A DNA stretch of 64,000 nt, from positions 1 to 64,000 of the forward strand of contig CACZPR010000118.1 in assembly GCA_902783155.1 (NCBI GenBank). Reading direction: 5' to 3'. Positions within the stretch are counted from its first letter, which is position 1; every line of letters starts with the position of its first letter. Position numbers and translations under genes: made by a program. Positions 15,482 to 25,305 of this stretch are shown here, piece by piece. The notes below the pieces were generated by a model that was not told the origin of the DNA, did not search any database, and saw only the letters and a program-made list of their open reading frames with translations. Origin of the DNA: an uncultured Spirochaetaceae bacterium. GTDB taxonomy: Bacteria; Spirochaetota; Spirochaetia; Treponematales; Treponemataceae.

Positions 15482-16015
15482 CTATTTCAAAAGCGAGTCG
15501 ATTATGCTCTGCCACTGGCCGAGGCTTTTTGAACCGACATAGGTCTTTCCAATCTGCCTGCCATTTGAGTCAACAAAGATTGTGGTCGGAACGGCCTGCA
15601 CATCCTTCAGAAGAGTGTTCTCCACATCAAGCGATGTAACAAGATGCCTATAGTTCGCACCGGTCTTTTTGACAATGGACTTGGCAGTCGCGCTCTGGCT
15701 CGCATCGTAGACATCGCACACCACACCAACAATCTCCAGGCCCTTTGATTTGTACTTCGCGCTAAGTTTTCCCAGGTCCGGCATCTCGTTGATGCAGGGT
15801 CCGCAGAATGTTCCCCAGATGTTTATCATCGTAATCTTGTTGTCCGCAAAGATTTTCTCAGTGACCCTGTTTCCGTCCAAATCCGTTGTCGTAAAGCGGA
15901 TTACAGTTTTGTCCGAATCGCTTGAGCTGGACTTCACGAGTGTTGATTTTGCCCCACCGGCAAAAATAAATCCTGATGCAACAACAAGTGCGAGTGTTGC
16001 CAAAATTCTTTTCAT
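15482..16015 (-). CDS. TlpA/ResA-like exported thioredoxin, second copy
   Basis: 177 residues with a signal peptide (about 1-20) and a Ser-rich linker (29-35), then a thioredoxin-like fold with WGTFCGPC (Cys71, Cys74) and QAVPTTIFVDSNGRQIG. It is about half identical by eye to the copy at 1709-2224 and has the same downstream neighbours. GGAGGG precedes the ATG. The gene lies 42 bp after the sensor cyclase gene on the same strand, so read-through is possible. Unlike locus 1, no UGSC lipoprotein gene accompanies it. Confidence 0.88.
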   Translation of the reverse strand: MKRILATLALVVASGFIFAGGAKSTLVKSSSSDSDKTVIRFTTTDLDGNRVTEKIFADNKITMINIWGTFCGPCINEMPDLGKLSAKYKSKGLEIVGVVCDVYDASQSATAKSIVKKTGANYRHLVTSLDVENTLLKDVQAVPTTIFVDSNGRQIGKTYVGSKSLGQWQSIIDSLLK

Positions 16016-16057
16016 AATGCCCTCCAGTGTATAAAAAAACTTCTACGCATAAGGTTA

Positions 16058-19000
16058 CTAGCTTAAAAAATATGTCTGCATTGTTCCCTTGCCCTTCACC
16101 TCAACGTCAACGCTTTCGCTGTATTTGAAAAGGTCCTTGGTCTGCTGGTACGTCTCCTCGCTCACGTGGATCTTCATCGGTATGCCGGTGCTTTCCATTC
16201 GGCTTGCGACGTTCACTGTGTCACCCCAGATGTCGTAGATGAACTTGCTCTTTCCGATTACACCTGCGACCAAATCTCCAGTGTTGATTCCAATGCGAAT
16301 CTGGATTCCAAGGTCCGAAATCTCATCAAACTCGCGGACATCATCAATAAGGCCCTGAGCAAAACGGACCATCCTTTCCACACCGGCACTGTCACCGGAT
16401 TCAGTAAGTCCAGTCGCAGCCATGTATGCGTCGCCTATGGTCTTGATTTTTTCAATGCCTTCCTTCTTTGCCCTCTCGTCGAATTTTGAAATCAGCCTGT
16501 TGAGCATGGTGACAACCTTTTCCGGGGTCATAACGCTGCTCATCTTTGTGAACCCAACAATGTCCGTAAAAAGAACGGTCGCGTTCGTGTATTTCTTGGC
16601 TATCGTTCTGTCAGGATGCTCGGTCAGCTCTGTCGCAATCTCCTGGGGAAGAATGTTCAGAAGAAGATTCTCCGCCTTTTCGTTTGCAATCTTGAGTTCC
16701 TGGGTCCTCTCGTCAACCTTTTTCTCCAGCTGCCTCTGGTAACGCTTCATCTTGTAGAGCTTGTAGCGGACAATCGCAAAAATGCCAAGCGCCACTGCAA
16801 GGACCACCGCAATCCAGAACCATGGCCTCTGCCAGATGTGCGGCAGCTTTGTGATGTACACCGGGTCGGAAGGAAGGCTCTCCAGTCCGTCGTTGTTGAG
16901 GGCCATCACCGTAAACTTGTAGTTGTCCGGCTTTATGTTCGTGTAGGATATGACCCTTGTTGTGCCCCAGTCCGAATATTCTTCCTCGAATCCCTCAAGC
17001 ATGTACCTGAACTGGACCCTCTCAGGCGCGGTGGATGTAAGCCCGGTGTATTTTATGCTGAGACGCTTGGCACGGGCGGGGACTACAATTTTTTCCCCGT
17101 GGTAGTCGTAGCGGTCGTTGTCTATGATGTATCCCTCAATCTCGATGCGCGGAACCTTCTTGTTGCTGCCTGACTTTATGGGGTCGTAGATTGTGAATCC
17201 ATCCACAAGGGTAAACCAGATTCTTCCCTGGGAATCCTTGAGCGAGCATGAGGTTGACGTGACCCCACCCGTGTTGAGTCCGTCCGATTTTCCATAGTTG
17301 TGCACGGCAAGGGTCTTCCTCTTACCCTCAATCGTTTCCTTAATCTCGGACATCTTTGTGGAAAGGATTCCCTTGTTTGTCGTAATCCAGACGGTTCCGG
17401 TGTAATCCACAAGTGCCTGGAAAACGCTGTCCGTTCCAAGTCCGTTGAGCGAATTGAAGTTGACAAATTTTCCGTCATCAGGATTCAGCACAGAGAGACC
17501 CGTGCCGGTGCAAATCCAGATGTTCTCGTCCTGGCTGTAGATTTTGAAAATCACGTTGCCCGCAAGACCGTCAGCGGTGGTGTAGTGCTTTTGAATCTGC
17601 TCGTCCTTCAGGACATAGACACCGCCGCCGTTTGTCCCGACCCACACCTGCTGGCTGTCATCCTCGTAGAGCCACATGATGTAGGTGTTCTCCATGTCAA
17701 GATGCTTAGAGATTGTGTCAAGGCTTCCGTCCCTGTGGATTACAGTAAGTCCCTGGGCAGTTCCAACATAGTAGTCGCCCCAGCTCGTCTTGATTGAGAC
17801 ACGGTCCCTGTTTCCCGCAAGCCCATCCTCCACAGACCATGTTTTTATCGTGCCGTCCGGCTTCATGCAGATCTGCGGAATGTCTGTCGAGAATGTGGAC
17901 ACAATAAGTTCCCTGTCCTTTGTAAAACCGATGTGCCGCACCCTGAGGCCTTCGGTAAGTTCCCCAAGCTCGCTGTCAACGAATTTGTTGTTTTTGTAGC
18001 AGAGAACTCCGTTGTCCGAACCAAGCCAGACCACGTTCCGCAAAGTGTCCTCGCAGATTGAGTTGATGCTTACTCCTGTCGGGACTGTAAGAAATTTTCC
18101 ACGGCTCAGTTTTACAAGACCGCCACGGTTGAGACCCAGCCAGATGTTTCCCTCGTTGTCCTCAATGGCGATTGTAACACCGTCATCCGGAAGTCCGTTC
18201 TGTGTGTCGTAGTATGTGTACATTCCGTTGTGGATGACCGTGAGACCCGCATCGCTTGCGACCCAGTAGTTACCCGAGGAGTCCTGCATGATTACCGACA
18301 CGGATGAGGGCTTTTTGTGCGGATGGCTCACATCGTACACAGTCTCCTCACCATTTTTTAAGCAGACCGCATAGCATGGACCGACCGCAAACCAGAGCGC
18401 GCCGCTGTTGTCCTGACGTACGCTGAAGACATCATCGGAATCCAGCGTGGAAAATCCAGCAAAGCGTCTCAGAAGTTTTTCCTCGTAAACATAAAGCTCC
18501 GTTCCTGTCGCAATCCACACCCTTCCGGCAGAGTCGCAGAACATATCGGAGATGATGATTTTTTCGTCAATGCCGCCGTCACGCTCCGGGACCATGACCT
18601 TTCCTTCCGGGGTGATGTAGCATGGACCCACCGCCGTTCCGACCCAGATATTCCCGTCCGTGTCCTCGGTGATGGCGTTTATCTTGTTGTTCACAAGACC
18701 ATCGTCAACCGTATATTTTTTGATTGAGCCATCGGGTGCCATCCGGGTGATTCCCTCGTCGTTGTGTCCGACCCAGATATTGTCCCTTGAATCCTGAAAA
18801 AGGGAGTGGGCGGTCGCAAAGTCGTATTTCTCATCCACCGCGCGGCTGTAGGTTGTGAACTCAACACCGTCGAACCTGACCACACCGTCGTAGGTTCCGA
18901 TATAGATGTAGCCTTTTTTGTCCTGCATCATGTCGGTAATCGTCATGCCGGGAAGACCGTCGTCAGTCGTCCAGCTTTTTGAGACAAAATCATTCAAGAA

Positions 19001-19084
19001 AGTATTGTCCACCACAGGCTCCGAGAACACCGAAGCGCACACCGTCAAAATCGATAGCCATATAATAGAAAATTTCTTACACAT
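16058..19084 (-). CDS. Propeller-sensor class III adenylate cyclase A
   Basis: 1008 residues from ATG 19084, chosen because a signal peptide (about 1-24) starts there; the open frame to 19222 reads through the promoter. The exported part carries many two-component-regulator propeller repeats (pattern DGLPGMTITDM, GNIWVGT, GRVWIAT) up to about 640. A Y_Y_Y-type beta domain follows (about 660-740), then one membrane helix (about 752-775), a coiled coil and a cyclase domain (about 830-1000). Metal-binding VLFTDIVGFT, KTIGDAYMA with the adenine-selecting Lys, and IWGDTVNVASRME are all intact, so cAMP production is predicted. It probably senses a polymer or sugar outside the membrane. Divergent from an HD-GYP gene. 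Confidence 0.9.
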   Translation of the reverse strand: MCKKFSIIWLSILTVCASVFSEPVVDNTFLNDFVSKSWTTDDGLPGMTITDMMQDKKGYIYIGTYDGVVRFDGVEFTTYSRAVDEKYDFATAHSLFQDSRDNIWVGHNDEGITRMAPDGSIKKYTVDDGLVNNKINAITEDTDGNIWVGTAVGPCYITPEGKVMVPERDGGIDEKIIISDMFCDSAGRVWIATGTELYVYEEKLLRRFAGFSTLDSDDVFSVRQDNSGALWFAVGPCYAVCLKNGEETVYDVSHPHKKPSSVSVIMQDSSGNYWVASDAGLTVIHNGMYTYYDTQNGLPDDGVTIAIEDNEGNIWLGLNRGGLVKLSRGKFLTVPTGVSINSICEDTLRNVVWLGSDNGVLCYKNNKFVDSELGELTEGLRVRHIGFTKDRELIVSTFSTDIPQICMKPDGTIKTWSVEDGLAGNRDRVSIKTSWGDYYVGTAQGLTVIHRDGSLDTISKHLDMENTYIMWLYEDDSQQVWVGTNGGGVYVLKDEQIQKHYTTADGLAGNVIFKIYSQDENIWICTGTGLSVLNPDDGKFVNFNSLNGLGTDSVFQALVDYTGTVWITTNKGILSTKMSEIKETIEGKRKTLAVHNYGKSDGLNTGGVTSTSCSLKDSQGRIWFTLVDGFTIYDPIKSGSNKKVPRIEIEGYIIDNDRYDYHGEKIVVPARAKRLSIKYTGLTSTAPERVQFRYMLEGFEEEYSDWGTTRVISYTNIKPDNYKFTVMALNNDGLESLPSDPVYITKLPHIWQRPWFWIAVVLAVALGIFAIVRYKLYKMKRYQRQLEKKVDERTQELKIANEKAENLLLNILPQEIATELTEHPDRTIAKKYTNATVLFTDIVGFTKMSSVMTPEKVVTMLNRLISKFDERAKKEGIEKIKTIGDAYMAATGLTESGDSAGVERMVRFAQGLIDDVREFDEISDLGIQIRIGINTGDLVAGVIGKSKFIYDIWGDTVNVASRMESTGIPMKIHVSEETYQQTKDLFKYSESVDVEVKGKGTMQTYFLS

Positions 19085-19093
19085 AGTGTAATG

Positions 19094-19122
19094 ATTATAT
19101 ACCATTTTCCTCCAAAGAACAA
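19094..19122 (-). promoter_or_regulatory. Promoter of propeller cyclase A
   Basis: On the minus strand TTGTTC (19122-19117), 17 nt, TATAAT (19099-19094), then 9 nt to the ATG. The expected leader is only 2-4 nt and there is no Shine-Dalgarno. Confidence 0.65.
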
Positions 19123-19203
19123 CGATGACTTGAAGAATGGCGGCATAAATTTTATACTTGAGGCGAGGAGTAAAATCGGAAGGATTTTCACGGAGGCGGA
19201 CGA

Positions 19204-20928
19204 GTGCCAGAGTACTACACAATTCTTTTTGTCATCTCCATAATCATAGGGGGAATCTACGGCATCCGCTGGAGAAAAAGGTTCAGCATATACTTCACCC
19301 TGATTTTCCTTCTGATACCCGTCGTCATGCGCGGCTACATGCACCAGTACGACGCAAAGATTCTGGAGCAGGCAATCAGCGGACTTAGGCTGAGCTATAT
19401 AGGCGGGACCTTCATCATACTCTTTATGATGTTCGCAATCTTCGACATGTGCAACATGAAGTCGAACGGAAAACTCAGAATCATCCTGTTCGCAATATCC
19501 GTCGCAATGTATATCCCCGTACTCACAATAGGCAGTGGGAATCTGTTCTACAAAAGCATAAGCCTGAGCTTTGTTGACGGACATCCGGTGATTGAAAAGG
19601 TCTACGGCCCCCTGCACACCGTGTTCTACATTTTCCTTGTGGGCTATCTCGCAATGACAGTCGCCACAATCATCTACAGCCTGAAACGAAAAAAGGATGT
19701 CTCCGCCCAGAACCTCATCATCCTTCTGGGCTGCGAGTTTATCTCCGTGGCACTTTTTTTCTCCAAAAAGATTTTCCATACCACGGTGGAACTTGCTCCA
19801 CTCGCCTACCTTCTGTGCGAGGCAATCCTTCTTGCGATAATGAACCGCATTTCGCTTTACGACATAACGGAGACCGCAATCGACACGATAGCGATGAACG
19901 GCGGAACCGGGTTCATTTCCTTTGACAGACAGTTTACATACCTTGCCTCGAACAAACTTGCCAAGGAGGTTTTTCCCGCGCTGAACGATGTCCGGGTCGA
20001 TTCAAAACTGACAAAAAATCCGGTGATGAATTCCGAGCTGATTCCAAAAATCAACGACTTCATCCAGGACGAAAGCAAAAAAAGTTTTTTCAAGGAAGTC
20101 GGCGACAGGATTTTCCAGATAGACATTGACTTTCTGTACGACGGAAAAAAGAAGCGCGGCTACATGATCTACATCCAGGACGACACGAGGGACCAGAAAT
20201 ACATTTCGCTTCTGAACGACTTCAACGGAAGGCTCAAGGAAAAGGTCAGGCAGAAGACCGAGCATGTGGTCGAGATGCACAACAAGCTGATTCTCGGGAT
20301 GGCAACCATGGTTGAAAGCCGCGACAACTCCACCGGCGGCCACATCAAGAGGACCAGCGAGATTGTAAGCATACTGATTGAGGAAATCCAGCGGGACAAA
20401 AGCGACGATGCCCTCAAACTTTCGGACGATTTCTGCCGCAACATCATAAAGGCCGCCCCAATGCACGACCTTGGTAAAATCGCCATAGACGATGCCATCC
20501 TGCGGAAGCCCGGAAAATTTACCGAGGCCGAATTCGAGGTGATGAAGACCCACGCGGAAAAGGGTGCGAAAATCGTGCATGAAATCCTTGACGGAACGGA
20601 CGACCTTGACTTCCACATTCTCGCGGAAAACGTGGCCCACTACCACCATGAACGATGGGACGGCTCCGGCTATCCAAACGGTCTCAAAGGCGAACAGATT
20701 CCACTTGAGGCAAGAATCATGGCCGTGGCGGATGTTTATGACGCACTCGTGAGCAAGAGGGTCTACAAGGAAGCCATGGGGTTTGAAAAGGCGGACAAAA
20801 TTATGACGGAAAGTTTCGGAAAGCACTTCGACAGGAGACTCAAGAAATACTATACAGCTGTCCGGCCAATTCTCGAGGATTACTACACAAAGCAGGGGGC
20901 GAATAACGGGTCAACCCAAAAAAAATAA
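19204..20928 (+). CDS. Membrane HD-GYP c-di-GMP phosphodiesterase
   Basis: 574 residues from GTG 19204, with GGAGG 8 nt upstream. About seven membrane helices (1-205) resemble the 7TM input region of some histidine kinases. A PAS-like domain follows (about 220-330, FISFDRQFTYLASN), then an HD domain (about 345-540). The HD pair is His420-Asp421 in APMHDLGKIAI, and the GYP motif is HHERWDGSGYPNGL with IPLEARI, so hydrolysis of cyclic di-GMP is likely. It lies between two related sensor cyclases, divergent from one and reading toward the other, linking cAMP and c-di-GMP control at one locus. The C-terminal 15 residues are polar and disordered. Confidence 0.9.
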   Translation: MPEYYTILFVISIIIGGIYGIRWRKRFSIYFTLIFLLIPVVMRGYMHQYDAKILEQAISGLRLSYIGGTFIILFMMFAIFDMCNMKSNGKLRIILFAISVAMYIPVLTIGSGNLFYKSISLSFVDGHPVIEKVYGPLHTVFYIFLVGYLAMTVATIIYSLKRKKDVSAQNLIILLGCEFISVALFFSKKIFHTTVELAPLAYLLCEAILLAIMNRISLYDITETAIDTIAMNGGTGFISFDRQFTYLASNKLAKEVFPALNDVRVDSKLTKNPVMNSELIPKINDFIQDESKKSFFKEVGDRIFQIDIDFLYDGKKKRGYMIYIQDDTRDQKYISLLNDFNGRLKEKVRQKTEHVVEMHNKLILGMATMVESRDNSTGGHIKRTSEIVSILIEEIQRDKSDDALKLSDDFCRNIIKAAPMHDLGKIAIDDAILRKPGKFTEAEFEVMKTHAEKGAKIVHEILDGTDDLDFHILAENVAHYHHERWDGSGYPNGLKGEQIPLEARIMAVADVYDALVSKRVYKEAMGFEKADKIMTESFGKHFDRRLKKYYTAVRPILEDYYTKQGANNGSTQKK

Positions 20929-20936
20929 AAAAAATA

Positions 20937-20966
20937 TTGGAAAATTTTACACTTTTCTTCTATAAT
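20937..20966 (+). promoter_or_regulatory. Promoter of propeller cyclase B
   Basis: TTGGAA (20937-20942), an 18-nt spacer and TATAAT (20961-20966), 7 nt before the ATG at 20974. There is no Shine-Dalgarno, so the mRNA is predicted to be leaderless. It overlaps the last bases after the HD-GYP stop at 20928. Confidence 0.65.
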
Positions 20967-20973
20967 TAGTGTT

Positions 20974-23900
20974 ATGAATAATCGCTTGTTGAAAAAAATT
21001 GTTTTTCTTGGCGCATCCATTTTTTTTGCCGCTCAGACGGTTTTTGCGCAGGACTCATTTTTCGGGAACTACGTGTACCAGTCATGGAACGCATTCGGTA
21101 CGCTGAACGGAACAACAGCCACGGACATTGCCCAGACAAGGGACGGCTATATAAACATAGGAACCTACGAGGGGCTGGCCCGTTTTGATGGAATCACTTT
21201 CACAACCCACAAACGCAATCAGGAGAACGGCCTCACATTTGTCTCCGTGAGGGCAATTCTGGAGGACTCACGCGGAAACCTGTGGCTCGGCTCAAACGAC
21301 GAGGGACTGCAAAGGATTTCCCCGAACGAAAAAAAGACCTACACCATGCAGAACGGTCTCCCCAACAACTCGATACGCTGTCTTGCGGAGGACAGAAACG
21401 GAAACGTGTGGGTCGGAACGGCAAACGGGGTTGTCTACATCACGCCGGAAGGACACATGATTACCCCCCAGTTCGAGCCGGGAACAATCTACAAGGGAAC
21501 CATAGCGACATCCTTTTACTGCGACACAGCCGGAAGAATGTGGCTTCTCACCGCAAACGAGAGAGGTCTTTTTCTTTATGAAGACGGACTCTTTGTGAAA
21601 CGGCAGGAGCTGGAGCCATTCGGAATCTACTTTGTCACATCGATATGCCAGGACAAGGACGACGGTTACTGGATAGGGCTTGGAGACAACGGACTTGTTT
21701 ACATCAAGAACGGCGTGGTGAAAAAAATTGAGACCGGGACCGTCGCAGACACAATCTCGACATCGGCAAGCTATCTGGCGGAGGACGGCTCAATCTGGTT
21801 CGGAACGGAAAAGGGACTGGTCGTCTACGCCAATGGAAAATTCCACGAATACACCGGCGACATTCTTGACACCGCAAAAATCAACAAGATAATATGCGAC
21901 CGCGAGGGGAACATCTGGATTGCAACTGACAGAAGCGGAATCGGAAAGATCACCCACGGAAAGTTCAAGATGGACAAGCTCGATGTCACAGTCAACAGCA
22001 TAACCGAGGACAGGCAGGGAAAAATCTGGGCGGGAACGGACGACGGAGTTTACTGCTACGAGGACGACACCCCTGTTGAAAACGAGCTTACGGAATACAC
22101 ACGCGGACTGAGAATCAGGGACGTGCAGGCGGCAAGAAACGGCGACATACTTGTGAGCTGCTACACCAAGCCCGGACAGCTCAGGTACGATGGAAAGGAA
22201 ATCAGGAGCTGGACCACGGACGAGGGTCTTGCGGGAAACAAGGTGCGTGTCGCAATCGAGACCAAGCCGGGTGAGCTTTATGTCGGAACCACCACGGGAC
22301 TCAGCATAATCCACGCGGACGGCACAATCAAAAATTTCAAGCAGATCAACGGTCTTGAGAACGAATACATAATGGCCCTCTACGAGGACACGAACGACGT
22401 TATATGGATAGGAACCGACGGCGGCGGAATCTATCTGATGAAGGACGAAAAGCTGATTTCGCACATCACATCCGAGGACGGTCTTGCCGGAAACGTGATT
22501 TTTAAAATCACCCAGAACCTTGACGGAGCCTTCTGGATCTGCAGCGGAAGCGGAATAACACGTTGCCCGGACTTTGACAGCAGGACGGGTATGCCCAAGT
22601 TTTTTGAGAACCTCAATGCAGAAAATGGAATCGGGACGGACTCCATGTTCCAGATAATCGCGGACACGCAGAACAATCTCTGGATGACAAGCAACCACGG
22701 CATCTCCTCCGCACCTCTTGACGACATTCTTGACGCAATCAGCGGGCGCACTGACTTAACCGAGGTGAAATTCTACAGCAAGAACGACGGCCTTGATTCC
22801 GACGGTCCAACATCGACGGCGAAAAGCATTCTGGACAGGTTCGGAAGAATATGGTTCGCCATGGTTGACGGAATCGCAATCTACGACCCGGGAATGATGA
22901 CAGAAAGCCACACCACCCCGCTCGTCCAGATTGAGAAGGTCATCGTTGACAACACGGTAATCCTGGACAATACCCTGTATCAGTATGGCACGGATTCAAT
23001 AGTCCTCAACCCGGGGACCAAGCGTGTTGACATCACATTCACCGGAATCAGCTTTGACTCGCCGGAGCGTATAACCTTCACGCACAAGCTCACCAATTTT
23101 GAGAACAGCTTCAGCAGCCCCAGCTCCAGCAGGTCCATGTCGTACACAAACCTCAGGCCCGGAAAGCACAATTTTCTGGTCAACGCAATCAATGGCGACG
23201 GTCTCTATTCCGAGCAGGCGGAGGCGGTTCTTTTTGTGCAGAAGCCCTTCATCTACCAGATGCCGGCATTCTGGATTGTGATTGCAGTAATTGTGTTTGG
23301 CGGACTCCTGTTGATTTTCCACATAAAGCAGCGCAGAATGAAAAAGGAAAACGCAAGGCTGGAGCGCATGGTAAGGATGAGGACCGCCGAGCTGAATCTG
23401 GAAAAGGAAAAGACGGACGAGCTTCTTCACGCAATACTCCCGGCGGAGATAGCAAAGGAGCTTAAGGACGGAATCCACTCCATCGGTCAGGAATTCAACG
23501 ACGTTACGATTCTGTTCTCCGACATAGTTGGGTTCACAAATACATCGAGCGGACACACGGCGACCGAAATTGTTGACGCGCTCAACGACCTTTTCACAAG
23601 ATTCGACCTGCGCGCACAGAAATGCGGTGTAGAAAAAATCAAGACAATCGGGGACGCCTACATGGCTTCCTGTGGACTTCCGACCCCCAACGAAAACCAC
23701 GTGCTTGTCATGATTGAGTTCGCCAAAGGCATGATGCAGGACCTTGCGGACTACAACAAGACAGCCGAAATCAAATTCAATCTGAGGATTGGACTCAACA
23801 GCGGACCAGCCACTGCCGGTGTAATCGGAAGGACAAAGTTTATCTACGACGTGTGGGGAGACACAGTGAATGTCGCAAGCCGAATGGAGACAGCAGCAAA

Positions 23901-24033
23901 CCCGGGCGGAATACGTGTGTCCGAGTCCGTGTTCAAGCATCTGAAGCCTGGAGAGGGTGGAATCAGATTCAGCGAGCCGATTGAGTGCAACGTAAAGGGA
24001 AAGGGCCTTATGACCACCTACGAGATACTATAG
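20974..24033 (+). CDS. Propeller-sensor class III adenylate cyclase B
   Basis: 1019 residues, with the same architecture as cyclase A: signal peptide (about 1-25, ending TVFAQ), propeller repeats (GNLWLGS, GNVWVGT, GYWIGLG, GNIWIAT) to about 640, and a beta domain with SYTNLRPGKHNF. A membrane helix (about 763-785) and coiled coil follow, then the cyclase domain (about 840-1015). The metal site VTILFSDIVGFT, EKIKTIGDAYMA and VWGDTVNVASRME are intact. It is clearly paralogous to cyclase A but diverged across the sensor, so the ligands may differ. It is followed after 42 bp by a urea-type binding lipoprotein gene, which could serve as its periplasmic ligand carrier. Confidence 0.9.
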   Translation: MNNRLLKKIVFLGASIFFAAQTVFAQDSFFGNYVYQSWNAFGTLNGTTATDIAQTRDGYINIGTYEGLARFDGITFTTHKRNQENGLTFVSVRAILEDSRGNLWLGSNDEGLQRISPNEKKTYTMQNGLPNNSIRCLAEDRNGNVWVGTANGVVYITPEGHMITPQFEPGTIYKGTIATSFYCDTAGRMWLLTANERGLFLYEDGLFVKRQELEPFGIYFVTSICQDKDDGYWIGLGDNGLVYIKNGVVKKIETGTVADTISTSASYLAEDGSIWFGTEKGLVVYANGKFHEYTGDILDTAKINKIICDREGNIWIATDRSGIGKITHGKFKMDKLDVTVNSITEDRQGKIWAGTDDGVYCYEDDTPVENELTEYTRGLRIRDVQAARNGDILVSCYTKPGQLRYDGKEIRSWTTDEGLAGNKVRVAIETKPGELYVGTTTGLSIIHADGTIKNFKQINGLENEYIMALYEDTNDVIWIGTDGGGIYLMKDEKLISHITSEDGLAGNVIFKITQNLDGAFWICSGSGITRCPDFDSRTGMPKFFENLNAENGIGTDSMFQIIADTQNNLWMTSNHGISSAPLDDILDAISGRTDLTEVKFYSKNDGLDSDGPTSTAKSILDRFGRIWFAMVDGIAIYDPGMMTESHTTPLVQIEKVIVDNTVILDNTLYQYGTDSIVLNPGTKRVDITFTGISFDSPERITFTHKLTNFENSFSSPSSSRSMSYTNLRPGKHNFLVNAINGDGLYSEQAEAVLFVQKPFIYQMPAFWIVIAVIVFGGLLLIFHIKQRRMKKENARLERMVRMRTAELNLEKEKTDELLHAILPAEIAKELKDGIHSIGQEFNDVTILFSDIVGFTNTSSGHTATEIVDALNDLFTRFDLRAQKCGVEKIKTIGDAYMASCGLPTPNENHVLVMIEFAKGMMQDLADYNKTAEIKFNLRIGLNSGPATAGVIGRTKFIYDVWGDTVNVASRMETAANPGGIRVSESVFKHLKPGEGGIRFSEPIECNVKGKGLMTTYEIL

Positions 24034-24075
24034 GGCATCCCTAACAAAAGATTTCGCAAACAAATTGGAGGAAAT

Positions 24076-25266
24076 ATGAAAAACCGTGTTCTTTTTGTCG
24101 GAGTGATTTTGATTTCAATGGTCCTTGCAGGGTGCAACAAGGGTGGCGAGGACCCGGACACTGTCAAGGTTGGACTGCTCCACTCGCTTACGGGAACAAT
24201 GGCGATAAGCGAAAAACCGGTCAGGGATTCGGAGCTGATGGCGATAAAGGAAATCAACGAGGCCGGCGGTGTCCTTGGCAAAAAAATAAAGGCCATCGAG
24301 GAGGACGGAGCAAGCGACCCAGCCACATTCGCGGACAAGGCAAGAAAGCTTCTGGCTGAGGACAAGGTTGCGACAGTCTTTGGATGCTGGACATCAGCCG
24401 CAAGAAAATCTGTCAAGCCGGTCTTTGAGGAGCTGTACGGCCTTCTGTGGTACCCGGTCCAGTACGAGGGAATGGAGGCAAGTCCAAACATAATGTACAT
24501 GGGAGCGTCCCCAAACCAGCAGGTCGTTCCCGCCGTTGAATACTGCGCAAAGAATTTCGGAAAGCGCATGTACCTGATTGGAAGCGACTATATTTTTCCG
24601 AGGACGGCCAACAGAATCATAAAGGCACAATTCGGGGACCTTAACGCTGAATGTGTCGGCGAGACCTACGTTCCGATGGGCCACATCTATTTTGGCGACG
24701 TGATAAAGGAAATCCAGCAAGAAAAGCCGGATGTAATAATCAACTCTCTCAACGGCGACTCGAACATCTATTTTTTCAGGCAGCTGATGGAAGCGGGAAT
24801 CACGTCCGAGCAGATACCGGTGATGAGCTTTTCGATTTCCGAGGAGGAGGTCAACGCAATCGGAGTGGAAAATCTTAAGGGACACCTTGTCTCATGGAAC
24901 TACTACGAGACCACCGACACAACGACCAACGAAAAATTTGTTTCCGACTACAAGTCCGAATATGGAAACGACCGTGTGACGGGAGACCCAATCGAGGCTG
25001 GCTACATCGCGGTCTACATGTGGGCAAAGGCTTGCGAAAAGGCAGGCTCCTTTGACGTTGAGGACGTTCGCATGGCGGCAAAGGGACTCAGCTTCACCGC
25101 TCCAGAGGGAACGGTAACAATCGACGGAGCGAACCAGCATCTCTACAAGCAGGTGCGCATTGGAAAAATCAATGCAAACGGACTCATCGACGAAGTTTGG
25201 GCCACACCGGGAGCAATCAAGCCGGACCCATACCTCAGCACCTATGAATGGGCGCGCGGACTTTAA
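24076..25266 (+). CDS. urtA: UrtA-like (urea/short-chain amide) substrate-binding lipoprotein
   Basis: 396 residues. The signal peptide has lipobox LAGC, then a type-I periplasmic binding fold of the Leu/Ile/Val-urea class. Features typical of Urt[14 protein letters not shown] at the start, [14 protein letters not shown], the stretch [31 protein letters not shown] and FSISEEE. The usual partners urtBCDE (two permeases, two ATPases) are absent here. Good Shine-Dalgarno (TTGGAGG). It lies 42 bp after cyclase B and 39 bp before a flavodiiron gene. Either it feeds a transporter encoded elsewhere or it is a sensing protein for the neighbouring cyclase; the second is inference from position only. 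Confidence 0.8.
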   Translation: MKNRVLFVGVILISMVLAGCNKGGEDPDTVKVGLLHSLTGTMAISEKPVRDSELMAIKEINEAGGVLGKKIKAIEEDGASDPATFADKARKLLAEDKVATVFGCWTSAARKSVKPVFEELYGLLWYPVQYEGMEASPNIMYMGASPNQQVVPAVEYCAKNFGKRMYLIGSDYIFPRTANRIIKAQFGDLNAECVGETYVPMGHIYFGDVIKEIQQEKPDVIINSLNGDSNIYFFRQLMEAGITSEQIPVMSFSISEEEVNAIGVENLKGHLVSWNYYETTDTTTNEKFVSDYKSEYGNDRVTGDPIEAGYIAVYMWAKACEKAGSFDVEDVRMAAKGLSFTAPEGTVTIDGANQHLYKQVRIGKINANGLIDEVWATPGAIKPDPYLSTYEWARGL

Positions 25267-25305
25267 TTTTTTCGCAAAACGTTTAGGCACACAGGGGCAT
25301 TATAT

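Noticed and set aside
20002-20826. Long antisense open frames within the HD-GYP and cyclase genes
   Set aside because: They mirror real genes with consistent family motifs on the sense strand and carry no domain signature of their own.
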